This document shows, in pieces, positions 1 to 13,249 of a stretch of DNA of 64,000 nucleotides; the first letter of the stretch is position 1; the number at the start of each line of letters is the position of its first letter. The position numbers were made by a program, and so were the translations under genes. Source of the DNA: Diphasiastrum complanatum (taxonomy: Eukaryota; Streptophyta; Lycopodiopsida; Lycopodiales; Lycopodiaceae); assembly GCA_029204225.1 (NCBI GenBank), contig CM055097.1, positions 67,170,972 through 67,234,971 on the forward strand, read 5' to 3'. A model generated the notes under the pieces. The model saw only the letters and a list, made by a program, of their open reading frames with translations, made no database searches and was not told the DNA's origin.

Positions 1-203
1 AGGTTTTCTTGGCCTTCTGATTCATTGGATGTAGGTTAGATCTTTGTCCCCTCCCGTGGCAGGATCTAAAGGTATAGTCAGTTTTCTGTGAATTTGGAGC
101 AACATCAAGGCTAAGAATCTAGCAAATCACGGGGTTTAGAACGAGTTGTGGAATATTAGGGTGTTTTGCGGGTCCTTAAGCACAGGAAATTGCAGCTCGC
201 ACC

Positions 204-3200
204 ATGGCTTCTGAATAGTAAGTGTCCATCTCGGAGTCCTGCGTAGTCTCCATGCCATATTATTGTAGTTTTGTGGACGAATAAACTTTATTTTTCAATG
301 AAATGATGAAAGCCGTAGGGTAACCGTGCAGATTGAAGGTCAAAGTAATTTTGTATACCACCTGTTTAGGATGATTCTTACTTTGTTTGTTAATTGGAAT
401 ATTGCCGACATATTTGGCGGCATATCTATATTGGTTTTGGCTTGACGTTATTCAGAGTATCTCTTTCCATGTATTTATGGCTTGGTGTTGATTATCTTGG
501 AGTCATGTGTCGTTTCTGTGGCAGATTATCACAGTGTTTTGGAGGAAAAGGCTTTATTTTTCTTTGAAATGATGCAAGCCCGTAGCGTTACTGTTATATC
601 TGAGTTCCAAATAGTGCTTGATGCTATCCTGTTTTAAGCATGGTAATTGCTTTTTTAAGTGAATGCTGCTGCAAATTTGAGGGATTATCTTCATTTGCTT
701 CGGCTTCACGTTATTCAGAGAGTCCCTTTCCCTGTATCGAAATCAGCATCCCGTATGCACTTTCTTAGGAGTTTTAGGACTACTTCAATTGACCACATTT
801 CGGGAATAATGTTCGACTTTCTGGAGAGTCTCTTTTTTCAGATTCTGAAGTATGTGATTTTGGCCCGTAAGATTTTGCTCTTCTTTTCTTTTTTCCCTTT
901 TTTGTGTCTTGATTGCTGGCTGAGTAGATCCTGTGGCTGAAGTGACACCAAAACATGTGAGCCTGATCACATATTAAGAGTTTCAGATGTTGCATAGATC
1001 GTTGGGGGGTGCTCTTGTTCAAAATTACGTGACATTGTAATGTGCAAGTTGTATTCTGATCTAGAAGTATAAATATTAGTATTTTCCCATAAGTTTTTGA
1101 TGAAAAAGCTGGTTTTTGAGTTGAGACCAGAATTTCTCAGCAAAGTTCTTTTTTGGTTCAGAAGCTAGTCAAATTCTTGTAGCTATGGGGGAATTTGCAA
1201 AGTCGTTCTATTTGAAATATAGTTTCATGAATATGTGATTGATGAATAGGTGAACTTTATATCCATACATGAATTTTAAGGCAAATTTCTGGATTTAATC
1301 TGGTCAAAATAGCATAGGTTATTCACTAGCTCTATTGATGAAGTAGACAGTGAAAATGTTCCAAATTGCTTGGATATTGCCAGTTATATGGAGTCATTTT
1401 AGTTAGAAGCATGGTTGTAGCTGTGCTCCGTTCTATTTGAATATTTTGTTATGTCCTAGATGATTATTGGGTTTTCTGTGTTTGCACTGTGCAGTGATTA
1501 CCTCTTCAAGCTTTTGCTGATAGGTGATTCAGGGGTGGGGAAGTCATGCCTTCTTTTACGTTTTGCGGTAAGGTGCTATTTGTCTGATAATTAAAGTCTT
1601 CCAGTTCTAAAACTGTATTATTTCATTTGTCATCAATGCACATTTGCTTCTAAGCTTGGCTTGAAATCACTATTCAAACTTGTTTCTCAAAGGGCTATGC
1701 AGCTTCGTCCAAGTTGGCCTTTTGGTGGATCATTGCTTCATTTAGCAACACCTTCTAGTGAAATAAAAATTGCATGGTGTTTTTTTGCAGGATGATTCGT
1801 ACTTAGAAAGTTATATCAGCACGATTGGCGTAGACTTTGTAAGTTCAGTTTTTTTCTCTCACCTGACATCTTGCCTAGCTTGCACATACTCAAATTAGGT
1901 GCTTGGAAAAATGAAAGCATATACTTGAAAGGCCTTTAGAAAGGAGAAATTTTACATATTCAAATTGGGTGCTTGAAAAATTGCATCTTGGTTTCCAAGG
2001 GTGGCTTGAGCCTTGGACCAAAGAGACTTTGGATGCCAATTGGCCAACCCTGTTGGATGATGAAAAATTAGAAGTATATGCTTCAAGAGGAGAATTTTTT
2101 TGTTCTTAAAAGTGAATATTTCTCAGTCTCTTTGCTGTAGATGATGTCAGCATTATATATTGATAGAGCTCTATGTAACCTTGTTGGAGCAGAAAATCAG
2201 GACTGTTGAGCTAGATGGGAAGTCAATCAAGCTCCAAATTGTGAGTATTATTTGAAAGTCTACTTGCAATAAAGTTTGAGATGCGATGATTGTTTTCTTT
2301 GTTAAACTCCTTACATCATAGCATATCTGCACAACGGATGTCTAGTAGCTGTTCATGTGTTGGTTCTTATTTATGGTCTATGATTGTGTTGTTTGGAAGC
2401 TATTGCGAAAAATACCCTTAATTTTTTGATAATTACCATTGGCTTGATGTGTTGAATTATTTAGATCATGAAAATACTATTTGCAGTGCCAAGGAGGAAT
2501 CACTTTGTGAATAATAATGATAATGATCTAAATGGCACAGTGGGACACAGCTGGTCAGGAACGCTTCAGAACTATTACTAGTAGTTATTATCGAGGAGCC
2601 CATGGCATAATTGTAAGTTTTTGCTTTTTATTGACTGACCTCTTCTTGGTCAACAGTTAAATTTTGCATGAGAGCTTGTAGAGGATTTTTTGATCATTAT
2701 TCAGAGAATCATATAGTATTTGAAGGAAGATATTTTCAAACTTCTTGGAGGCAACAATGTTCAGTGACATCTTTCATAGATTAAGGTCCATATATTGTCT
2801 TTCAAAAACCATACTTTTGAATTATTTTTCTGTTTGATTTTTGAGACTAACAGAACCTGGTTTATGCAGGTTGTTTATGATGTTACAGACCAGGAAAGTT
2901 TTAATAATGTAAAACAGTGGTTGAATGAGATTGATCGATATGCAAGTGAAAATGTCAATAAGCTTCTTGTAGGGAACAAAAATGATCTCACAGCAAAGAA
3001 AGTGGTGGATTATGAAACGGCAAAGGTAAGACCAATGATTCGTATAGTTTATAAAAACTAGTTCATACAGTTGAACTTTGGAGTGCAAGATAGTACTGTA
3101 ACTCAGGGCTAGTTTCAGGCACTAGCAGAAAGTAACTAGCTTTCACCATTTTAACCTTTCAATTTTTACAGAATATGAAACCATAATCTTAGATAGGATT

Positions 3201-3665
3201 TCTGTAGCTCCTGCTAGATGTGCTTTGGTGTGGTACTCTTAGAAGGTTCTGTTCCAATCTTTCTGCAGTATGACAGCCAGGTTATTCGCGATGCAACTTG
3301 ATTTCACATTTTGATCTATAGTTCTCTTTCTTTTCTGCAGGCCTTTGCTGATGAGATTGGAATACCTTTTCTAGAAACCAGTGCCAAGGATGCAATAAAT
3401 GTTGAGCAAGCATTCATGACTATGACTGCTGAAATCAAGAACAGGTTAGTTAGAAAACACTTTTTTTTCCCTCTCAACATGAACAAACTTACAAGGGCTC
3501 TTCTTCATTACCTTCAGCAACAAGGTTCTCTTGAACAGACTTTCTAATTGTTCATTCAATATATTTTGCAGGATGGCAAGTCAGCCAGCTTTGAACAGCA
3601 GCAAACCCACAACTGTGCAAATGAAGGGGCAGCCTTTACAACAAAAGAGTGGTTGCTGCTCATAG
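204..3665 (+). CDS. RABD2: Rab1/RabD2-type small GTPase, complete 8-exon gene
   Basis: This is a small GTPase of the Rab1/RabD2 clade, which drives ER-to-Golgi vesicle traffic on membranes (family knowledge). Coding exons are 204-217, 1495-1567, 1791-1838, 2193-2240, 2541-2612, 2870-3025, 3341-3444 and 3572-3665. Every intron is GT-AG, and together the exons give 609 nt, or 202 residues, the usual Rab1 length. Visible motifs are the P-loop GDSGVGKS (15-22), switch I around STIGVDF, WDTAGQE (62-68), NKND (121-124, where most relatives have NKCD), ETSAK (149-153) and a C-terminal GCCS for double geranylgeranylation. Exon 1 is only 14 nt and ends inside the Tyr5 codon; without splicing it reads straight into TAG. 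The ATG sits in the good context CACCATGG. No residue important for GTP binding is missing, so I read it as functional. The D2 subclass is assigned from overall resemblance; the Rab1/RabD family itself is near certain. Confidence 0.96.
284..745 (+). repeat. Diverged direct repeat inside Rab intron 1
   Basis: Two imperfect copies lie about 265 bp apart. The block CTTTATTTTT..GAAATGATG near 286 recurs near 552, and GGCTT.ACGTTATTCAGAG near 439 recurs near 702. This looks like an old local duplication within intron 1 with no coding content. Confidence 0.6.
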
Positions 3666-5029
3666 GTTTTCTTGGAGAGTTCTTCAGGTCACATGGAGCC
3701 AGCTTTGATGTTTGGTCACTGTAATCACTTTTTCCTTGATTTTAGTGATGTTGACACTTCCAGGCTTGCCAATCAATGCCTGATGCCTAGAGCAATGAGA
3801 AGATTTATAGATACGATTTGTAATATGATTACCATTCTTCAGATGTCATAGCGAAGCATCAGATTTAAAGAAAATAATTTCTCTGAGGAGCCAGAAATTT
3901 TGTTTTTTGCATAGAAAGATATCTACTTGGGCTTTTTATTTTTCGTAGTCTCCGTATGCAATAGTTTGTTGGTCATTGTGCAAGATAAGCACTCTGCGAT
4001 TTTGGTTTAATGTATTCAACCATTTCATCTTTCATAAGTCAACAGCATTCAAATTCAAATGTGGATATTTTCCTCACTGCATTTGAGATCTGGAGCGTTA
4101 TTTCACTTGTTCTTAACGTGTGTGAGACCACATCAGGATGACTCTGTTTAACTGTTGTGTCCAGCTATACAATCTCATTGATATATTGCATTAAATGTGG
4201 ATGTTCTTAAAGTTTGATTCTCTTTAAGATAGTCAAGGATAATGCTTGAAAACAACTAAATTATTAGTCAGAATAATACTGTATGATATGGTTGTTTGTG
4301 ATAGTTGGTGACTGATAGATGAATGGAAAGAATCTTCTACCAAAACCATCTCACTTGCTCTGTCCTATATAGTGTCATACTAGAAATATATGCCTTATTA
4401 TCCTATATTTCACAAATAGGTCAAATCATGACAATTATAGTTCACACCAAGTTCTTAAAAACCAATTTATGACAAATCCTTATTGCAAATTCCGTCAATG
4501 CATAACTAGGCCTTGTCAAGTTCGTACATGAGAATTCACAATATACATTGATCAAAGAAAACACACAACCTAGCTACTCAAGGTTCATCGACTAGAAATG
4601 TCAAGTTTCCATCGCACCAAATTATATCTTATAAGGGGGATCTTTTTGTAACCTTGAGTCAAAAGATTGCGCTACTTTCAACTAAGCCTTGTTTATACCT
4701 CCACCACGTAATTTGTTATGCTTTCACAAGAACTCTTCTCTACTTCCGAATACTTGATGCCTCAGAACTCTTAGACCTTGCCTATATTTGAGGATAATCG
4801 AAAAGTCAAAGGGTAGGTAGCTCATCTTCATATTCACAACTGCTCAAATGGTTATTATGACTAAGTACAAATTCTGGACGCATGCTACAGGAAAGTTTGA
4901 TTAATCATGCAGCTTGACCACTCCAATAATTAGTTACTCCAAGATGCACAACTTTGAACTACTTTTTTAGGCTTTCAGTTCCTGACGAAGTGAACCTACA
5001 TTAAACAAAGCTAATTTCTGTATTATGAG
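3666..5029. other. Rab 3' UTR and gene-free spacer
   Basis: The first few hundred bases after the Rab stop are AT-rich and presumably carry its 3' UTR; I could not fix a polyadenylation site. No further coding sequence was recognised before the copia fragment begins. The last few hundred bases may be diverged retroelement sequence, but I see no readable domain there. Confidence 0.4.
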
Positions 5030-5030
5030 C

Positions 5031-6240
5031 AAAGTAAAGGAATTGACTATGAAGAGACATTTGCTCCAGTGGCTAAGTGGACTACGCTACATGGTCCAAC
5101 CGCAGGGCTTCATGGCAAAAGGACAAGCAAAAGGTATGTAAGCTACGCAAAGCTCTTTATGGCCTTAAGCAAGCGCCATGCACATGGTATGGACGCATTG
5201 ACAATTACTTTCTTTCTCATGGGTTTGTAAGAGCAAATTTAGACCCAAATCTTTATGTTCTTATAAACGAAGATAGCATTGCCTTGATTGTACTTTATGT
5301 TGATGATATCATTATCACGAGCAATGATGAGAACCTCACTCGTTTTATCAAAGCCAACTTATGCAAGTAGTTTGAAATGACAGATCTAGATCTTATGCAC
5401 TACTGCTTGGGTGTCGAAGTATGGCAAACTGGTAGTGATATCAAGTTATGTCAAAACAAGTATGTGCGTGAGGTATTGGAGAGATTTCATATGACATAGT
5501 GCAAACCTTCTATCACCCCTTGCGAAGCTGGTAAGAAATCATCTCGTATTGATGATAGTGCACATGTTGACGTTACTCTATTTCGTCAGCTAGTTGGGAG
5601 TTTGATATATCTTACAACTAATCGTCCTGATATCTGCTATGATGTAAGTTTGATTAGCCAATTCATGTCATCACCCACTATGGACCACTGGAAAGCTGCG
5701 AAAAGGACTTTGAGATACGTGAAAGGTACACCTAACCTTGGCCTAATCTACAAAAGACAAAGTGTTTTACCTAAGTTGCAGGGTTATGTTGACGCTGATC
5801 GGGCATGAAATGTAGATGATAGAAAGTCAATTATGCCTTCAATTTTGGTAGCGGTTGTTTTTCATGGTCTAGTAAGAAGCAAGATACTATTTCTCTTTCT
5901 TCTACAGAAGCCAAATATAAAGCATTAAGTTCTGCTACCCAAGAAGCTGTTTGGCTACATAAGTTGTTATGTGAGATTGGCATGAAGCAGGTAAATCCTA
6001 CTGTTATTTCTGTGACAGTCAAAGTGGAATACAATCGGCTAAGAATCCTGTCTTTCACGCAAGAACAAAACATATTGAGGTAAAATATCACTTTGCGCGT
6101 GAGAAGCTACAATCTGAAGATATAAATACTGTACACTGTTCTACTTTGTTACAAGTTGTTGATATATTTACAAAAGCTTTAAGTAAATAAAAGTTTGAGA
6201 ATTTTAGAGCCAAACTTGGCTTAGATCTGGTTATGTAAAA
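5031..6240 (+). pseudogene. Ty1/copia RT-RNase H remnant
   Basis: This is decayed copia pol. It opens with IDYEETFAPVAKW from the RT fingers, then jumps to LRKALYGLKQAPCTWY, so about 40 residues around the first catalytic Asp are deleted. It continues with the active-site box LYVDDIIITS and the GSLIYLTTNRPDICYDVS block. After about 5810 it falls into RNase H pieces in shifted frames, including FHARTKHIEVKYHF and VDIFTKALSK. In-frame stops and frameshifts occur throughout, for example at 5368, 5498 and 5806. Gag, protease and integrase are absent upstream, so the copy is 5' truncated. It cannot encode a working polyprotein. Confidence 0.9.
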
Positions 6241-6271
6241 AGCCTTTACTTGTAGTACTATCATGGAGGTA

Positions 6272-7064
6272 TGTTCCATGAATAGAGTAAACTCTAAAAT
6301 AGAGAGAGACGTTGATCATTGAGGGAGAGAGTTAAAATAGCAATGATCGACTTATACAGTGCTTTCTTATTTCGACGACACCACGTGTGCTCAGTTCTAG
6401 AATTATCAGGTCATCTTTCTTTTACGAGCCCTTTGAGTGTTTTTAAGTAACTTTATCTTTGTACATGTATATTGGTTAAATATACAGTTGGATGAGAGTA
6501 ATTCCGTTGTCTTGTCTTGTTGCACTTGATGTTGTGCTGTGGTGATTGATCCGGTCGGGTGTTTGAACTATTTTTTTTAACTGTTAAGATACTCCATAGC
6601 TAGGTCTTGCAATTTATCACTCCAATTTGCAACTATGAGTGAATGTATTTCAAGAAGTAGAGATAGTATTCAATCTGTAACTAGCATACTAAGATCACAA
6701 CACATAGTGTGCTATTGCTGTGAACCATTCTCGGGCACAAGATTGTGATGTGATCATTGTATTCACAATTGTCTAATATAGATTCTCTATTTTCTTAATG
6801 TGTGTTCTACACTATCAAATACTCTCTAATAACTTCTTTCTCTTACACTGATACTCGTTCCACAACTCATTCAGAATATCTAATCTCGAAGGAAGCATGG
6901 TTGTCATAGACACCTAATTGTTTCGCCTCCTTCATGGTTGTCATCGACACCTACTAAGATATTCCTCATGTCGATCTAAGTAATAGTCTAAATCAACAGT
7001 TGGCAAAGATCTTGTTATAATTTATATGTTGAGTTTTCTTTTGACTAGATCTCGCATTCAACAA
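6272..7064 (+). repeat. Probable LTR of the copia remnant
   Basis: The stretch begins TGTTCC shortly after the pol remnant and ends TTCAACA, just before a copia-type primer-binding site. Those TG...CA termini and that placement suggest an LTR of about 0.8 kb. No second copy exists in the window, so both borders are inferred rather than shown by a repeat. Confidence 0.45.
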
Positions 7065-7067
7065 GAG

Positions 7068-7079
7068 TGGTATCAGAGC
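7068..7079 (+). other. Copia primer-binding site (first of two)
   Basis: TGGTATCAGAGC is the classic Ty1/copia primer-binding site, complementary to the 3' end of initiator tRNA-Met. It follows an LTR-like CAACA end after four bases. Confidence 0.75.
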
Positions 7080-7141
7080 TGATAAAATAATCTCCAATAC
7101 AAACACTCATTGCACGTCATTTATATAGAAACCCAACAGAG

Positions 7142-7153
7142 TGGTATCAGAGC
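7142..7153 (+). other. Copia primer-binding site (second of two)
   Basis: A second perfect TGGTATCAGAGC, here followed by C, lies 74 bp after the first and is also preceded by CAACAGAG. Two PBS copies in a row on the distal side of a pol remnant imply a rearranged or tandem LTR element. Confidence 0.75.
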
Positions 7154-8887
7154 CGTAGGTCCAAATTGTTATCGTATTCAATTCCACGTGTGTACAGCTA
7201 TATATAGTAGATCCATGACTCATTAATAATCTTGGTTTCCCTCCATAACAAAAAGAAAATTGTAGAGATCATAACAGTTATCATGTATGTATTGCATTCT
7301 TGCAGATTTATATCCATCCAGCATAAGTGAATGGGAGTTAACACAATCCCTGGCATGTATCTTGGATGTGATTCATTCGGATATTGGAAAATTACAGTAT
7401 AGAGGAAGAACTCCTAAAGAGCTTGCAGAAAGTGGTATATTCTTCTATGAGTCCAAGTACATTTCGGATATGCATGGAGGTTTCAAAAAGCTTGAAGAGA
7501 TTCACACCTTTTGCAAGTGATGAATGGCTTACTCCTGATAGTATTGTGTCAGAATCTTTTAGATGCAAATTACTATTAGATTTGAAAAACTCAGTGAAAG
7601 CGAGCACTAGATCAAAAGTCATTAGATTAACTTGGTTTCTGTCCTTATATGTATTCGTTGATTTCTTTTCAAGTGCAAATGTCGTAGAACACCTACATTA
7701 TTTGTTTGTAAGGATGTACTAGATGACACTCTTTCATATCTGATAGATATAGATTGTAAGACACTTGGAGATATTGAATGTAGGATTAAAAAATCTTCTA
7801 TGACATTCCGTTATTATATTGAGAGACAAATGCTTAGTCTTACATCCACTTACCAGAGATGAAAATGAATAAGTGAGACATGGATGCCACTAGATCAAGA
7901 CCTTCATATGGATGGCACATGAAATCTAAAAGAAGTCCACATTTTCAACAATAAAGATATGCTAACTACGATTGAAGTGGAGGATCATTGGAGCTTAAGT
8001 TATATCAGACAAGAGTTGCTCCTAATGCACAGTGAAATTCTACTTGACTACTTCAGATTCATTATAAATGGAAAGCTGATAACATTTTCTTGTCATTTGC
8101 AACTCATTGTTAGTCATTATTGTGAAAAATGCAAAAATAAGCTTGGTAGAGGCCAAAAATCTTGTATATAGATAAGCACACATGTGTGGAGCCTGTTCCC
8201 ACGTGTGAAACTAGTGTACTTGTCATGTACCATAATCATATATGTTGTACATATGATATAATTCAAGTTCTAGTGGCTAAAATGGCCAAAAACTAGTTTT
8301 CTAGACATATGACACATGGCATCAATCTATTGATTGCATGAGCCACATCCTTTGGTTAGGTGTCATATCCCATGTGTAGAGGACAGCTCACACATGTGGA
8401 ATAAGCTGAAGTAGGCAAATTTTGACTTCTAGAAGATTTCCAAGTAGATCTCCATATAGAAGGAATGGACCAAAAGAGCTCAAAATAGAAGGTTTTGTCC
8501 AATAAGATGCTTGCTTGGAGGCTTAATACTTGTTCACATCTCTTCTTTTGTCTTGGCTTCTACTCATTTTATATTCAATTGATTTTGAGTGTATTTTATT
8601 GTTGTTGTAGCTTGTGCCCATAGATAATTTTTAAGATTATTGAGAACTCTTCAATTCTCACTCAATCGATTCATTTTTCTAAGGTGAGTATAGAGCTATA
8701 TACAAAATATTTTGTCAGTCTATCACTCATCCATTCTTTGTATTATTTAAACATTCAAATGCTTTATTTGATTAACATAATGAGCATCATGTTTTTACTA
8801 GTCATTGATGAAAAACATGAAGTACTTTGCTACCTTCAAAGATTGTATTCTTATAAATTGTCGAATTGAACCGACTTTAATAGATGT
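7154..8887. other. Spacer with unrecognised short open frames
   Basis: This follows the second PBS, where gag would be expected, but no gag motif is readable. Two overlapping short frames on the + strand (7287-7520 and 7384-7722) read as unfamiliar protein-like sequence without a start context I trust. Around 8169-8400 there are several ACACATGTG/CACGTGTG palindromic motifs like those in the LTRs further along. I assign no gene here. Confidence 0.35.
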
Positions 8888-9995
8888 TTGGCCTTTTGTG
8901 CTAATCATTTATCAAATTTTGTTCCTGCATGCTTTTCAAAAGTACATTCTTTATCAAAAAAATTTGTGTATTTGTTGATTTTGAGACCTTCGACTAGATT
9001 ATTGTTCAACATATAATGAACATTTTGAATGTCAAGGTGACCTGATCCCTTATGCATTAAGATATTCTTGTTGACTTGAACGGTTTCAAAAATCATTGCT
9101 TTTGATTTCAAAGGCCCTAGTCGTGACTTATTTTGTATACGTAGTCATTTTCTTATCCTTTTGTCCAAATTTCTATATCTTTTCTCATGATAAAACCTTT
9201 TTTTATATAAAATTCTATCTTACGTCCAAAATTTGCAATCCTACTAATCAAAAATATATTTGTTGTCAAGTCAAAGACATATAGATCATTTTCAACGATT
9301 CTTGTCGAACCATTTCTGAACTTGATTTGAACAAATCATTTATCCTTAATATGATGAAAGTTGTTATCTTTAGAGCAAACACCCTTGTTCGTGTCAAATA
9401 TTTTACAGTTTTCTAACCACTCAAATCTGTTGGCTGCATAGTAAATAGCACCATAATCTATATAACAATAATCTCAATCATTGAGCTCTTTCTTTTTTGT
9501 CTTGAATAGAATTCTTTTTTTAAATATTGGTCGTCCAAATGGAAACGATATATGCCTATTGCTTTGTTCTTCTTTTTGCTATATATTCCCTTTTTGTGCT
9601 CTTTGATTTCGTCCATGAATTTTTTGTAATATTTTCAAAGACATTTCTTAAGCTTCAAATGTTGATTTGATTCTTTCGATTTGAGAGTCGAGAAGTAGAT
9701 TGATCCTTTTAGGATAACAAGATGTTTTATTGAAATAAAGAGCCAAGAAATTTTCAATATTCTTGTTTGTTCTCCTTTCTCCTTTGAACAATGTGGAGTT
9801 ATTTTTTTGGATGGTCAAGTTCATTTGAGTAGACCTCATCGTGACAAGATTTTCATATGAGTGAGACTACCTAGTAAGGTAATGACATTATTGACCTCAT
9901 CAATGAGAGAACCCAATGCAGTTGCTAGTTGGTCAAGTAGAGCCTAAATAAGGGATCTCTTTTAGACAGAGGTGTAAGTCGATTCTTTGTAAATT
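8888..9995 (-). pseudogene. Ty1/copia gag-protease-preintegrase remnant
   Basis: Read on the minus strand from about 9995 downward, this gives a gag fragment (LLDQLATALGSLIDEVNN), then a protease-region stretch with DYGAIYYAANRFEWL, then a GAG-pre-integrase domain containing GHLDIQNVHYMLNNNLVEGL. The conserved WxxDSGA core is changed to an unreadable or DYGA form. Many stops and shifts interrupt the frame. RT and RNase H are missing on the low-coordinate side. It is a degenerate copy of a copia lineage different from those at 34-57 kb. Confidence 0.72.
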
Positions 9996-12192
<2,197 letters not shown>

Positions 12193-13200
12193 TCAAGGAC
12201 TAATGTGTGCTTTTCTACCAACCATAAATTGATCCAAGTAGGAATCTGCACTTGTATATGTGACTTCAGGATAAAGCTCAGAAGCTTCTAAAGCATCAGG
12301 TCCAATGTCAAAATTATACAAAGCTCCTTTGTAGAATATTACATGGAATATGGCAAGCTCTACGTTGACAGGAAATTCTCCATCTGCACAAAATAGTACT
12401 TCGTTAGCATCACAGAACAAAACTCATATGATTGGATAACAAAAATAGATCAAGCATAGAAAAATTTATAATATTCAAGAAGCTAAATTCTTATACTATA
12501 ATTGAAACTGAGAATGATATGTCCAACAATAAAGTTGTTACAGAAGGAATGTAGCATATATGTCCTACTATACTACTGTATAATTTTTTAATGTTATTTT
12601 GTTTCTTCGTCTTTTCTTTTCTCAAGGTTACCTATAGAAGAATAAAGTACATAAACAAATATGCTTTTTATGCAAGGAATCCCATGATCTATCATTTGAA
12701 CTTTAAATGACATTTTCAAGCACATTGCTCCACTACATTTCATAGAGAACCCACTTGTCCACCAACTTAACTATGGTGGGAGACTTATTAATAGCAAGGT
12801 TAAATTTAGGACAATGTAACATTATGTAGAATTTGGCTACATCTAGAATGCAAGAATTTTCAAAAGCCAAAAAGGGTGTCCATCATAAGGGTGTCCATCA
12901 CAGTGGGGTGTATGGGTAAAGTTGTTGACTGCCATTGAAAAGGTGCATCTATCCACTTTGGAAATCTCGAATCCCGACTGCGCAGTGCTCGAATCCTGAC
13001 CACTGCGCAGTCACATCTTAGGAGCTTAGAACCCCGACCACTGCTCGTAATTGGCATTGCAGGCAGGTTGCATATATGTTGTATATAACAACCACTAGTT
13101 GCTTAATTGTGTAAGCACAAAAGAAAAAAAAGAGAGAGAAGGCAATAATTTCAAAAAGTGACAACTTCTAGAAAATGAATGAAAATGAATGAAATTGGAG

Positions 13201-13249
<49 letters not shown>

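Noticed and set aside
7287-7722. Possible host gene exon
   Set aside because: There are two overlapping frames with no recognisable domain and no clear splice pairing. It was left as unassigned spacer.
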